NCBI GenBank assembly: GCA_018699935.1 | Contig: JABISF010000034.1 | Span: forward strand, 31,348 to 95,347 | Direction: 5' to 3' | Origin: Flavobacteriaceae bacterium | Lineage (GTDB): Bacteria; Bacteroidota; Bacteroidia; Flavobacteriales; Flavobacteriaceae | Length of the DNA: 64,000 bases | Shown: positions 10,213 through 19,039 of the stretch, piece after piece | How positions within the stretch are numbered: position 1 is the first letter of the stretch | Layout: each line of letters begins with the position of its first letter | The notes under the pieces: generated by a model | What the model was told of the DNA's origin: nothing | The model's input: the letters and a program-made list of their open reading frames with translations, nothing else | Database searches by the model: none | Made by a program: the position numbers and the translations under genes

Positions 10213-10274
10213 ATCGGTATACTTCTCTAGGTATGAATACCTCTAAAGTACCAAAAAAAGTGATGGTGTAAAAA

Positions 10275-10571
10275 TTAAAGTTCCAATACACCATTAGAGT
10301 CACCAGCAAAATCATTCCACTGATAAGCATCTGCTTGCTCATCATTGCGATATTCGCCGTCAACTTTGTAACGAAATTCAAAAGACTGATTTGCAGGAAT
10401 ATCAAAAGTTCCTTTGAAGATTCCGTTTTTTTGCTTTTTAAGGGCAAAAGCGGTTGCTCCCCAATCGTTAAAATCCCCTACGACTTCAGCAGTTTTTGCT
10501 TCGGTTTCTGAAAGCGCAAAAGTTACTTTACAAACAGGTTTTGACTTTAAAAATTTTTTGGTAATAGCCAT
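10275..10571 (-). CDS. Small stand-alone CBM48 (glycogen-binding/isoamylase N-domain) protein
   Basis: This 98-aa protein consists essentially of one CBM48/AMPK-beta-like glycogen-recognition module. The motif VVGDFNDWG appears at about residues 30-38, then FEFRYKVDGEYRND and a short C-terminus. There is no catalytic domain, signal peptide or membrane segment. It is the first gene of the glgE operon (62 bp before glgE), so it may bind alpha-glucan in the cytoplasm or act as a glycogen-associated scaffold. Those roles are inferred from the fold and position. A near-consensus promoter lies just upstream. Confidence 0.88.
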   Translation of the reverse strand: MAITKKFLKSKPVCKVTFALSETEAKTAEVVGDFNDWGATAFALKKQKNGIFKGTFDIPANQSFEFRYKVDGEYRNDEQADAYQWNDFAGDSNGVLEL

Positions 10572-10595
10572 AAAATTAAGTTTTTAAATTTTTTG

Positions 10596-10625
10596 CAATG
10601 ATACTGCAAAATTGAAAATCGGCAA
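10596..10625 (-). promoter_or_regulatory. Probable promoter of the CBM48-glgE-mak-glgB-GH31 operon
   Basis: Read on the minus strand there is a TTG (10625-10623), a 19-bp spacer, then TATCATTG (10603-10596). This is the Bacteroidota pattern TTG-N17-23-TAnnTTTG with one mismatch in the -7 box. It lies about 25 bp upstream of the CBM48 start, and no other promoter-like gap occurs inside the operon. Confidence 0.45.
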
Positions 10626-10750
10626 TATGCTTTACAGAAAAGAGAGGGGTAACTTTATGGTTTTAGCAAAAGCATAAAAACGAGGCTCTAAAATTCACAT
10701 TTGTAAATTTTAAGGCTTAAATATTGTGAAAAACGCAATAAAAATTGATT

Positions 10751-11908
10751 TTAAACAGATTTTTTACGAGATAATGCAATAAAGAAAAAGAGCACAGCAA
10801 ACGAAAGCACCAAAAACGCCAGGGGCAAACTCCCCAAACCTTCTTCCTGTGCAATAAATCCTAAAGAAGCCGGAAGAACTGCCCCGCCAATCATGGCAGC
10901 AGCAATCAAAAAACCAATGATGTTGGGTGCATGTTGCGCACCAAAGTAGGTTTGCACCAAACTAATTAAGGAAGGAAAAACGGGAGCCAAGAAAAAACCC
11001 ATGCAAAAGATGCCGAAAATACTCAGTGTATTGGATACATCTAAAAACAATAAGAGTGCGCCAACAACCACCCCGATTAAAACCGCTAACAACAAAGGAA
11101 TGGGAGTTATTTTCTTCAATACAAAACCAAAAAAAATCCGCCCTGCTGTAAGACTCGCCCAATAGACCGTTACCCAAAAACCAGCGGTTGCCTCCAATAC
11201 ATTACGCGCTGTAATCAAAACACTGTAACTCCATTGCCCTACACTGACTTCCAATCCCGTATAACAGAAAAAAATGAGCATGATCAGCCACACCCATGGA
11301 ATTTTGATACTGTCCATCAAAGTGATTGATTCCGACTGCTCTTTTTCTGCTTCATCTTGCAGCACCCAAAGTTTTTGTGTACCTATAAAAACAAGGGCAA
11401 TCAAAAATTGAATACTCCCTACCAAAACATAACCCCAATACCAGTCTTTTCCATAGACCAACAGCAAGGAAAATAAAAAGGGTCCTGAAGTGGCTCCTAC
11501 TCCATAAAACGCATGCAACCAATTGACTACCGATGCTGAAAATTTTGCAGAGGCATAAATATTGATGGAGGTGTCAATTGCACCTCCTCCAGCACCCAGA
11601 AAAAAGGATGCGATGATGATTCCATACCAATGTTCTAAAACCACAAAGCCAAAAATGCTGAAAGCGGTCAAAAAACAACTCAACAACAACAAAGTTCCCA
11701 AAGAAATCTTTTTGAGAATGTAACTGTTTGCACTACTGGTCAATAAATACCCCCCCAAAAAACTCAATAACAATACCCCCAATTGATCCAGTCCTACGCT
11801 TACTTTTTCACTGATGTACGGCCAAGCCACACCGAGCAAGCCATCGGGCAAACCCAAACTGACAAATGCCAAAAAAGAAGTGAGAATTAAAATCTTTTTT
11901 TTATTCAT
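10751..11908 (-). CDS. MFS transporter
   Basis: This major facilitator superfamily permease has about 12 hydrophobic segments and the polar loops typical of small-sugar or solute MFS carriers. The start is set at the ATG of MNKKKILILTSF (11908, 385 aa). An upstream TTG at 11923 would overlap the preceding GDSL gene, whose stop is at 11913-11915. It is the last gene of the SusCD locus, where it probably carries the processed ligand across the inner membrane. Substrate is not deducible from sequence. A Gly/Ala-rich early region (LGLPDGLLGVAWP) is conserved in many sugar-type MFS carriers. Confidence 0.88.
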   Translation of the reverse strand: MNKKKILILTSFLAFVSLGLPDGLLGVAWPYISEKVSVGLDQLGVLLLSFLGGYLLTSSANSYILKKISLGTLLLLSCFLTAFSIFGFVVLEHWYGIIIASFFLGAGGGAIDTSINIYASAKFSASVVNWLHAFYGVGATSGPFLFSLLLVYGKDWYWGYVLVGSIQFLIALVFIGTQKLWVLQDEAEKEQSESITLMDSIKIPWVWLIMLIFFCYTGLEVSVGQWSYSVLITARNVLEATAGFWVTVYWASLTAGRIFFGFVLKKITPIPLLLAVLIGVVVGALLLFLDVSNTLSIFGIFCMGFFLAPVFPSLISLVQTYFGAQHAPNIIGFLIAAAMIGGAVLPASLGFIAQEEGLGSLPLAFLVLSFAVLFFFIALSRKKSV

Positions 11909-11912
11909 AGGA

Positions 11913-12734
11913 TTATTCTTCAATTGGAGAAATCGGTTTGATGTAGGTCGTCAACAATCCCAGCTTTTGGAATTCAGCAACAGCGGCTTTGGCTACTCGA
12001 TGTGCTCCATAGGAAGACAAATGGGTATTGTCAATTTTCCCTTCCGGATAATACGGATGTTCGCCCTTTTCAAAATGCAAGTGCAGTTTTTTGGAGCCCT
12101 CCACTCCAGCCTCCAACTCCAACTGTTCTGTGTGCAATTGCAAATCCACCAAAGCCACGGTCTGATCGGCGGCAAGCATACGAACAACGATTGGATATAG
12201 GCCGTGGGTGTCCACCAAAACTCCGTCTTCGTTAAAATTGCGCCGAACGATAGCGGTGGCTAAAATAGGTGTAGCTCTTTTACTCCTTGTTTCTTTAACA
12301 TAGCGCAACAGATTGTTTCTATAGCTGGTTGCAGGATTGGTAAAGCGCGTGGAATCTTTTATTTTAGCATCATTGTGTCCAAATTGGATCAGCACAAAAT
12401 CTCCTTTTTTCAGTTGATTTAGAATTACTTCCCATCGTCCTTCTTCAAAAAAACTTTTGGAACTCCTTCCATTCACCGCATGGTTTTCTATACGAAGTGG
12501 AGGATTGAAATAGGTGGGTAAAACTTGTCCCCAACCGTGTTCTGGATTCACTTCCGGATCTTTTTTGTCCGCCAGCGTGGAATCTCCAATCAAATAGAGC
12601 GTCGGTTGTGCATAAGCATTCCAAAACATAAAAAAAACAAGACTAAAAAGCACCCCTTTTACACTCTTGGGAACCGCAAAGGAGAAAATTAAAAAAAGGG
12701 TGTTTTTTGTAAAAAAAAGTATTTTTTCACTCAT
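11913..12734 (-). CDS. GDSL/SGNH-family esterase (rhamnogalacturonan acetylesterase-like)
   Basis: This 273-aa predicted secreted or periplasmic hydrolase has the SGNH blocks in order. Block I is YLIGDSTLADKK with the nucleophile Ser, block II has the Gly of NHAVNGRSSKSF, block III is IQFGHNDAK, and block V is D-x-x-H in the form DNTHLSSYGAHR. This pattern matches rhamnogalacturonan acetylesterase-type enzymes that remove acetyl groups from polysaccharides. The first 45 residues contain two hydrophobic stretches and end in AYAQ, a likely signal-peptidase site. The N-terminus is long, so an internal start is possible. It lies in the SusCD locus between an alpha/beta esterase and the MFS gene. 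Confidence 0.88.
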   Translation of the reverse strand: MSEKILFFTKNTLFLIFSFAVPKSVKGVLFSLVFFMFWNAYAQPTLYLIGDSTLADKKDPEVNPEHGWGQVLPTYFNPPLRIENHAVNGRSSKSFFEEGRWEVILNQLKKGDFVLIQFGHNDAKIKDSTRFTNPATSYRNNLLRYVKETRSKRATPILATAIVRRNFNEDGVLVDTHGLYPIVVRMLAADQTVALVDLQLHTEQLELEAGVEGSKKLHLHFEKGEHPYYPEGKIDNTHLSSYGAHRVAKAAVAEFQKLGLLTTYIKPISPIEE

Positions 12735-12789
12735 TTTTTAATCCTTTTGGATGTTTTTTGGTGTTTTTTATGTGTTTTTTGGCTTTTTT

Positions 12790-14019
12790 TTATTTTTGAT
12801 TTTCCTGCAAAACAGAACTGAAAAAAGCCTCCATCCGTTGTGCGTAATAAACGCCATAGGCATAGAAGGTTGCTTTGGTTCTAGCATCGGGTTTCCAATC
12901 AAAAAAAGCATGCCCAGCACCACCCACTTGAACGTACTCTACCCGATGACCGGCAGCCTCCAATGCTTTGGTGTAGTCGGCTACGCCCTTGTCAACAATG
13001 AGTTGATCCAAGGTGCCTCGTGTTAAAAACTGAGGAATCGAGCGATCCTTTGCCAATGGGATTTTATTGATGGGCGCTACATGCCATCCATAGTCACCTT
13101 CGGAAGGAACAAATCTTCCCAAAAGGGTGGTGTCAAAAACGCCATAAGACGGAGCAGCCCCTTTGATGGCTTGTAAAAGACCGTTTCGTGCCTCATCGAT
13201 CGTTTTGTTTTTTGGCATATAGGTGGGCTGTAATTCGAAAACTCCCGGTTGGGCACCAAATCCTTCAGCACCGATAAACTCAATCATATTAGCGACTGAG
13301 GAAGAAAGGTGCCCTCCGGCACTGTCGCCGGTTACAAAAATTTGATTCCCGTCGCCACCGTAGGTCGCTGCATGTTCTTGAATGTGTAAAATACCTCCGT
13401 AGACGTCTTCAATCAAATGATGCATCTGATTTTCTGTCGTATCGCCATCCAATTTGTTGAGCCATCGGTAGTCCAAACTCGCCACTACAAATTTGCCTGA
13501 ACTAGTAAGTTCTCTCGCCAGACCTCGCATAATATCTTCTGTATTGGAAGACCAACCGCCACCATGAATGATGATGATGAGGGGTAAGTTTTTTGCCTGC
13601 TTGGGAGAAAATACATCGTATTTGAGGGGCTTCACGCCAGGTTGCGCATAGACAATATTCTGAGTCACATCGATATGATCCACTTCTTGGGTGGCTATAA
13701 AAGAAGCACCCAATTGAATTTCTTTTTCTACCACAAAGCTGTATTCGTCTTCCATAGATTCGCTATACATAGTGCCCCAAGCTCCGGGATATGAATAGTA
13801 TAAAGCGTCCAAAGTTGCTCCTTGTTGGGGAATGGCTCGGAGGGTGAGTTGAGTTCCGACCGCCACGCTCCCATCTTCGGGAAGCTTTGGAGTTACTGTG
13901 ATTTTACCAACAGATGCTTCGTCCACAGCAACCTTTACAAATTCAGTTTGGGCGTTGGATTGGGCAGGTGTTGTCATGGTTATTAATAATAGTGTCAAAA
14001 AGAGGAGTGAATTTTTCAT
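12790..14019 (-). CDS. Secreted alpha/beta hydrolase (esterase) with N-terminal beta domain
   Basis: The ATG at 14019 (MKNSLLFLTLLLIT, signal peptide ending near AQSNAQ) is chosen over an upstream TTG at 14070, because a signal peptide begins there; the product is 409 aa. Residues about 25-90 resemble a Listeria-Bacteroides (InlB B-type) beta repeat (GKITVTPKLPEDGSV). The alpha/beta-hydrolase core follows with oxyanion motif IIIHGGGW, nucleophile elbow GDSAGGH and catalytic His in GGAGHAFFDW. HGGGW plus GDSAGG places it in the acetylesterase/hormone-sensitive-lipase-like group. With the adjacent GDSL esterase it suggests an acylated ligand for the SusCD system. Confidence 0.87.
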   Translation of the reverse strand: MKNSLLFLTLLLITMTTPAQSNAQTEFVKVAVDEASVGKITVTPKLPEDGSVAVGTQLTLRAIPQQGATLDALYYSYPGAWGTMYSESMEDEYSFVVEKEIQLGASFIATQEVDHIDVTQNIVYAQPGVKPLKYDVFSPKQAKNLPLIIIIHGGGWSSNTEDIMRGLARELTSSGKFVVASLDYRWLNKLDGDTTENQMHHLIEDVYGGILHIQEHAATYGGDGNQIFVTGDSAGGHLSSSVANMIEFIGAEGFGAQPGVFELQPTYMPKNKTIDEARNGLLQAIKGAAPSYGVFDTTLLGRFVPSEGDYGWHVAPINKIPLAKDRSIPQFLTRGTLDQLIVDKGVADYTKALEAAGHRVEYVQVGGAGHAFFDWKPDARTKATFYAYGVYYAQRMEAFFSSVLQENQK

Positions 14020-14146
14020 TCGTTTTAAGAAATAAAGTTTTGTTTCAATTAAAAAACCAAAATAGAACAAAATCTAAAAATGGCGAACGTCAATTTGATT
14101 TTTTTGAAATAAAAAAAAGAAACGAATGCTCGACTATTGGAGGATT

Positions 14147-17100
14147 CTAGGGAAGTGCTTGATATTCAAAAAACTGTAGTGCCTCGTTGTTGTTGGCTAC
14201 CAAAATTCGTTTTCCTTTTTGATCCGAAAGCAGTTGTATTTTTTTAGCATCAAAGGGGGTGAAAAAACCACTTTTTAAGGGTGTTTGAGCCTCAAAATCT
14301 CCGTTCCCTCTACCTTTTAAAAAAAGTCCAATTCCAGCATCATTTCGTGGAGTTTCTATTTCTGATCCATAAAAGTTTCCTACTACCAAAAGGTCTAAAA
14401 TACCATCTTGATCAAAATCTTGAGAAACCATATCGTTGATGGACGAAAACTGTGCTTCTGCCGGAAGGGGTTTTGCTGTATAGCCCTTTTCATTATCGTT
14501 GATCAAAATCAAACTTTGAAAAGTGATTACCGCTAAATGTGTAGCTTGTTCAAAGCTATTCGAACCATAAATTTCATTGAAGTTTTTTACAGCGAATTCG
14601 CTGTAACTCCCTATTTTGTTTTTTAATGATGGGATTTGATTACTTGAACAAGAAAAACCTCGAAGCGGATATTGAATCCCATAATTGTAATAGGTGATTA
14701 CAATATCTTTTTTACCGTTATCATTAAAATCATGGTAAAAAAGTTCAAGCGGTGCTTCATCCGACGCTTTGTATTTATAATTCATTCCCATATTTCCCAA
14801 AATTAAATCTTGATCGCCATCGGCATCAATATCGGCCTGCTCAATACAAAACCACCACCCTTTTAAATGATGGGCATTTGTGTGTTGAGTGTCCAGAGAA
14901 AACACGCCATTTTTATTTTCAATAAAAGTTATCGGCATCCACTCCCCAACGAGAATTAAATCTAAAAATTGATCATTGTTAAAATCTGTCCAAACAGCAT
15001 CTGTAACCATCCCTATATTATCCAACAAATCTCTACTTGACTGATGCACTTCAAATTTTCCATGGGTATTCTCAAGAATATAGCTGGATGGAGCGGTAGG
15101 ATAATCCCATGGTGTGATTCTATTTCCAACAAACAAATCGAGATCTCCATCTCGATCAAAATCGGCTGCCTTAACAGTTCCGCCGCTTTCAAACAAGGCC
15201 GGCAATAATTCTTTTTTATACTCAAAATCACCCTTTCCATTGTTAATGTACAAACGATCATGATAAGGACTTTGTCGATTTGCGAATTCATTGCCCCCGC
15301 TCATCACATAAAGATCTTGATCACCGTCATTATCTGCATCAAAAAAAAGTGCTTCTGTGTCTTCTAAAATTCGATGTTTTAACCATAAATCATCATTTGA
15401 ATTTTTAAAACTCCCGTCTTGACCCTGTATCATTAATTGTGCTTTTTGCCCAGTTGCACCGCCCATAAAAAAATCCTCTAAACCATCTCCATTCACATCT
15501 GCTACGGCTAAAGCGGGTCCCAATTGCGAAAGTTTATGTGGCAATAGCACTTGTTTTTCAAAGTCATCAAAATTGTTTTCACGATGTTTCACTGAGGAAA
15601 TTCCTGCGGTGTGGATGGAATTAAAAACGGGGGGATTAATAGTTAGTTTTACTGCCCTTGGACGCGCTGATTCATAGACAATAAGATTCTTTTTATTGAC
15701 TTCAATTTGGGAATATACTTTAGCTTCATTGTAAGGCCAGTGAACAATAACACTATCAACCTTGCTTTTTCTTTCCAACCCAAAGTGCAAAAAAGGCTCG
15801 CTTGCAGAATAGATTCCTCTGATGCTCGTAGTTTCCAAGACTTGACATTCCCCTTGACTGAACAATTCAACACGGGCTCCTAACAAGTTGGGATAATCGG
15901 GGTGTTTTAATTCAATCCTAACAAAATTGTGATCCGTATGATCCACCGTTTTGTTTTCATATAAAAAGGCTTCTTGATTTACATTGTTTACCACAATTTC
16001 AAGGTCGCCATCATTGTCCAAGTCACCATAGGCTGCACCATTTGAAAAAGAGGGTTGTCCCAGATTCCAATCTATAGTAACATTTTCAAAAGTATAAGCC
16101 CCCCTATTTTGATACATATAGTTTTTCAAAGGTTGACTGGGTAAAATTTTCAGGACTTCCTCCAAAGGAAGGATCTCCCAAATATCGATATCTCCTTTGT
16201 TGGGGTTATTTTTAATGTATTCGTTTGAAAAATTGTATACAAAATTGCTGAGTTTTTTGTCTGCATCAGTATTTCGAATGTCACGGTACAAACCATTGGT
16301 TACATAAACGTCTTTTCGTCCATCGTTATTGAAATCTGCTATCAAATTGGCCCAACTCCAATCAGTCGCTGCCATTCCTGTATATTGAGCAATATCACTA
16401 AAACTACCGTTTCCATTATTGCGCTGAAACGTATTAAACATATACTGATAATGCCCCCCCGCTGCTACCACTTTCCAAAATCGCTCTACATCCATGGCAC
16501 TCATATTGGCTTTTAAACGAAAGTTATCCTCGGCAACCATATCCAATACCATAATGTCTAAAAAACCATCGTTATCTATATCGGCACTATCCACTCCCAT
16601 ACTATAGAAAGACGTGTGTTTTAACTGCTTTTCCGTCTGATAACTGAAGGTTCCGTCCTTGTTATTTATATAGAGAAAATCAGGCGCATGAAAGTCGTTG
16701 GCTACGTATAAATCCGTCCAACCGTCGTTATTGAAATCACTCGCTACCACACTATTGGGAAAGCCGGCACGAAAAACTCCTGCTTCCGATGTTGTTTCGA
16801 TAAATTTTTTATTTTCAACATTCCTGAAAAGTTTGCAAGTGTACTCGGGTTGCAACAATTCCGTTCCAAAATAGGGGGAAAATGTTCCCGGGTTGGGAGG
16901 TTGGTTTAAAAGAAATAGATCGACAAAACCATCCTTATCATAATCAAAAAAAACGGCTTGACGCGTTCTTTCAGCGTCGTCAACACCCCATTTTTCAGCC
17001 TCCTCTTTAAAGGTCAAATCACCTTGATTGATGTATAATTTATTTCTTCTTTTTTCGGGCTGGTTATCGTAGAGTTCTTTGCTGATGTATAGATCTTGCC

Positions 17101-17458
17101 AACCATCACCATTGACGTCTGCAATGGCAACTCCAGAAGACCAAGTATCATCATTGATAATTCCTGCTTCTTTGGTGATTTTTTTAAACTTTAAATTTCC
17201 AAGATTCAGATAGAGTTCATCTCCTACTAAATTACCAGTAAAATAAAGATCCAGTAGACCGTCATTATTGAAGTCGGCCACACCTACTCCCGCTCCACCA
17301 TAAAAATTTGCATACCGCAAAATATTATTTTCTCGCGTATCATTAATCGTATTGATAAAATCTATCCCTGATGCCGTTGAAGGAACTGGTTCGAAAACAG
17401 CTTGTGAATAGCCAAAAAAAACACTTGCAATAAGCAGACTCCCTATATAGGTTTTCAT
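14147..17458 (-). CDS. FG-GAP/VCBS repeat protein with ASPIC/UnbV domain (CRTAC1-like)
   Basis: This 1103-aa secreted protein starts with a signal peptide (MKTYIGSLLIASVFFGYSQA). It carries many FG-GAP/VCBS calcium-binding repeats, seen as recurring DFNNDGxxDLY, DIDNDGFLDI and DADGDQDL motifs. A central ASPIC/UnbV domain is at about residues 510-590 (LLGARVELF, IRGIYSASEP, HFGLERKSKVDSVIVHWP), followed by a second block of repeats. Such beta-propeller proteins are surface or periplasmic and are often encoded directly after SusD in marine Bacteroidota. A ligand-binding role at the outer membrane is inferred. No catalytic residues are recognised. A strong 16-bp hairpin separates it from susD. 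Confidence 0.9.
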   Translation of the reverse strand: MKTYIGSLLIASVFFGYSQAVFEPVPSTASGIDFINTINDTRENNILRYANFYGGAGVGVADFNNDGLLDLYFTGNLVGDELYLNLGNLKFKKITKEAGIINDDTWSSGVAIADVNGDGWQDLYISKELYDNQPEKRRNKLYINQGDLTFKEEAEKWGVDDAERTRQAVFFDYDKDGFVDLFLLNQPPNPGTFSPYFGTELLQPEYTCKLFRNVENKKFIETTSEAGVFRAGFPNSVVASDFNNDGWTDLYVANDFHAPDFLYINNKDGTFSYQTEKQLKHTSFYSMGVDSADIDNDGFLDIMVLDMVAEDNFRLKANMSAMDVERFWKVVAAGGHYQYMFNTFQRNNGNGSFSDIAQYTGMAATDWSWANLIADFNNDGRKDVYVTNGLYRDIRNTDADKKLSNFVYNFSNEYIKNNPNKGDIDIWEILPLEEVLKILPSQPLKNYMYQNRGAYTFENVTIDWNLGQPSFSNGAAYGDLDNDGDLEIVVNNVNQEAFLYENKTVDHTDHNFVRIELKHPDYPNLLGARVELFSQGECQVLETTSIRGIYSASEPFLHFGLERKSKVDSVIVHWPYNEAKVYSQIEVNKKNLIVYESARPRAVKLTINPPVFNSIHTAGISSVKHRENNFDDFEKQVLLPHKLSQLGPALAVADVNGDGLEDFFMGGATGQKAQLMIQGQDGSFKNSNDDLWLKHRILEDTEALFFDADNDGDQDLYVMSGGNEFANRQSPYHDRLYINNGKGDFEYKKELLPALFESGGTVKAADFDRDGDLDLFVGNRITPWDYPTAPSSYILENTHGKFEVHQSSRDLLDNIGMVTDAVWTDFNNDQFLDLILVGEWMPITFIENKNGVFSLDTQHTNAHHLKGWWFCIEQADIDADGDQDLILGNMGMNYKYKASDEAPLELFYHDFNDNGKKDIVITYYNYGIQYPLRGFSCSSNQIPSLKNKIGSYSEFAVKNFNEIYGSNSFEQATHLAVITFQSLILINDNEKGYTAKPLPAEAQFSSINDMVSQDFDQDGILDLLVVGNFYGSEIETPRNDAGIGLFLKGRGNGDFEAQTPLKSGFFTPFDAKKIQLLSDQKGKRILVANNNEALQFFEYQALP

Positions 17459-17479
17459 AAAGAGTTTTAAAAAGTTTTA

Positions 17480-17515
17480 ATCAATGAAAGAGGATAAAAA
17501 TCCTCTTTCATTGAT
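17480..17515 (-). terminator. Perfect 16-bp intercistronic stem-loop between susD and the FG-GAP gene
   Basis: Inverted repeat 17480-17495 pairs perfectly with 17500-17515 around an AAAA loop. On the minus strand it follows the susD stop by about 20 nt. The downstream sequence is only moderately T-rich, so it could be a partial terminator or a transcript-stabilising hairpin that lowers expression of the downstream genes relative to susCD. Confidence 0.75.
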
Positions 17516-17536
17516 ATTATAAATTAATCTCCAAAA

Positions 17537-19039
17537 TTATTTATCCCACCAAACTCTGGTCGTAAATTCATTTGGTCCTTGCCGTGCGATGGCTTCGGCA
17601 AAACTTTCTGGATTCGTGCTGGATTCACTATTAGGATAAATCATACGTCTGGGGATCGTTCCTTGGGTAACGTTTCCATTGTAAACGCCTTCTCCTCCAA
17701 AAGGTTCAAGTTCGGGATAACCAGTTCGTCTCCAATTGGCAAAAGCTTCATACTCGTTTAAGAATGTAGCCGCCCAATACTGTTCATGTATCATTTGCAT
17801 TGCCTTGTCTTCCTGATAGGGTTTTGCGCTCAAATAGGCCGCAACTTCTTCGTCTGAAATGGCCGCAGCATTGGGATAGAGCATTGACAACATTTGCATG
17901 GCTGCTTTTACTCCCTCTTCATAATGTTCTTTGGCATTTCCAGTAATCCAACCTCTAACTGCAGCTTCCGCTTTTAAAAACGCTACCTCAGCAAAGGTTT
18001 GGAATACCATTGGTGTATCCTCCCCGGTTATTACTTTGCGATTGGGTTCGGCATAATCATCGGAAACCGTTCCGTATTTTTCTTCCAAGGCACCCGTTGT
18101 CAATCCACTGGGCAGACCTATCAAATCTTCTGGATTTGTACTCCCGTCACTTCTTCGGGCACCGAGAATGGGGAGTCTGGGATCATCCTTCAGAAAATTG
18201 ACAAAAGTTTTCGCCAATCGAGGATTTCCATCTGCCGTAAACACTTCACCGTGTCCATTTTTATTGACTCCTTCCGGACCTGCCGTGTGCTGAATAAAAC
18301 AGATGTCATCATTGGAAGTCATGGTTCCTGCATTGATTGCCTTGGTTGCCCAAGATTGCGCTGCTGCTGGATCAACTTTGGTTAGTCGCATTGCCAATCG
18401 CAACATCATAGAATTTGCAAATTTTTTCCATTTGCCCACATCGCCTTGAAAGATCAAGTCGGAATTCCCCAGGGTGTCTGCTCCCAATTGTCCAGTGGCA
18501 GCTTCCAATTCCGCCAACATATCCGCGTAAATATCTTTTTGCGCATCATATTTGGGTTTAAGAATATTCTCAATAAAGCCTTTTCCTGCCTCTGAGTAGG
18601 GAATATCTCCATAAAGATCTGTCAATCTGTGATAAATAAACACTCGCCAAATGCGTGCAACACCCATGGCAGTGCCCGTATTACCTTCTTCATTGAGTTG
18701 GTACAAGATGTCCTCAATTTCTTTTACTTGTTCTGGATAGGCTCTATCGAACAAAGAAGTAGCATAATCGTTGTTTCTCGTATAGAAATTTCCTGTCCAA
18801 TAGGTGGCCGTAGAAGAAATATGCTGAACAATGGTAGAGGAATAAATTAAACTAGCTCTCCAATTTTCATAACGCCCTCCGGAAGTTCTTAAAAAGACTG
18901 AGGCAAATTTATTGTTTACATCTAATTGCGATGCTTTTGTTGGGTTGACATTCAACTCTTCAAAACCTTTGTCAAACTCACAGCTGGTCAAAAGCAGGCA
19001 AACGATACTGATTGTAGAAATTATTTTTTTCATCATCAT
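17537..19039 (-). CDS. susD: SusD/RagB-family nutrient-binding outer-membrane lipoprotein
   Basis: This 500-aa lipoprotein has the lipobox LLTSC (Cys at residue 20), preceded by a short hydrophobic signal after MMMKK. The SusD-like fold is visible in ELNVNPTKAS near the N-terminus, IYHRLTDLYGDIPYSEA, LRLAMRLTKVDP and a C-terminal RRMIYPNSE segment. The pattern fits the SusD_2 group. SusD sits as a lid on the SusC barrel and captures ligand. Its first ATG overlaps the last base of the susC TAA stop (TAATG), and three ATG codons follow in tandem. It is co-transcribed with susC. Confidence 0.94.
   Translation of the reverse strand: MMMKKIISTISIVCLLLTSCEFDKGFEELNVNPTKASQLDVNNKFASVFLRTSGGRYENWRASLIYSSTIVQHISSTATYWTGNFYTRNNDYATSLFDRAYPEQVKEIEDILYQLNEEGNTGTAMGVARIWRVFIYHRLTDLYGDIPYSEAGKGFIENILKPKYDAQKDIYADMLAELEAATGQLGADTLGNSDLIFQGDVGKWKKFANSMMLRLAMRLTKVDPAAAQSWATKAINAGTMTSNDDICFIQHTAGPEGVNKNGHGEVFTADGNPRLAKTFVNFLKDDPRLPILGARRSDGSTNPEDLIGLPSGLTTGALEEKYGTVSDDYAEPNRKVITGEDTPMVFQTFAEVAFLKAEAAVRGWITGNAKEHYEEGVKAAMQMLSMLYPNAAAISDEEVAAYLSAKPYQEDKAMQMIHEQYWAATFLNEYEAFANWRRTGYPELEPFGGEGVYNGNVTQGTIPRRMIYPNSESSTNPESFAEAIARQGPNEFTTRVWWDK

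Noticed and set aside
10226..10245. Short inverted repeat AGGTAT/ATACCT upstream of glgE
   Set aside because: The loop would be only two bases, so no stable hairpin forms. It may be chance in the 62-bp gap.
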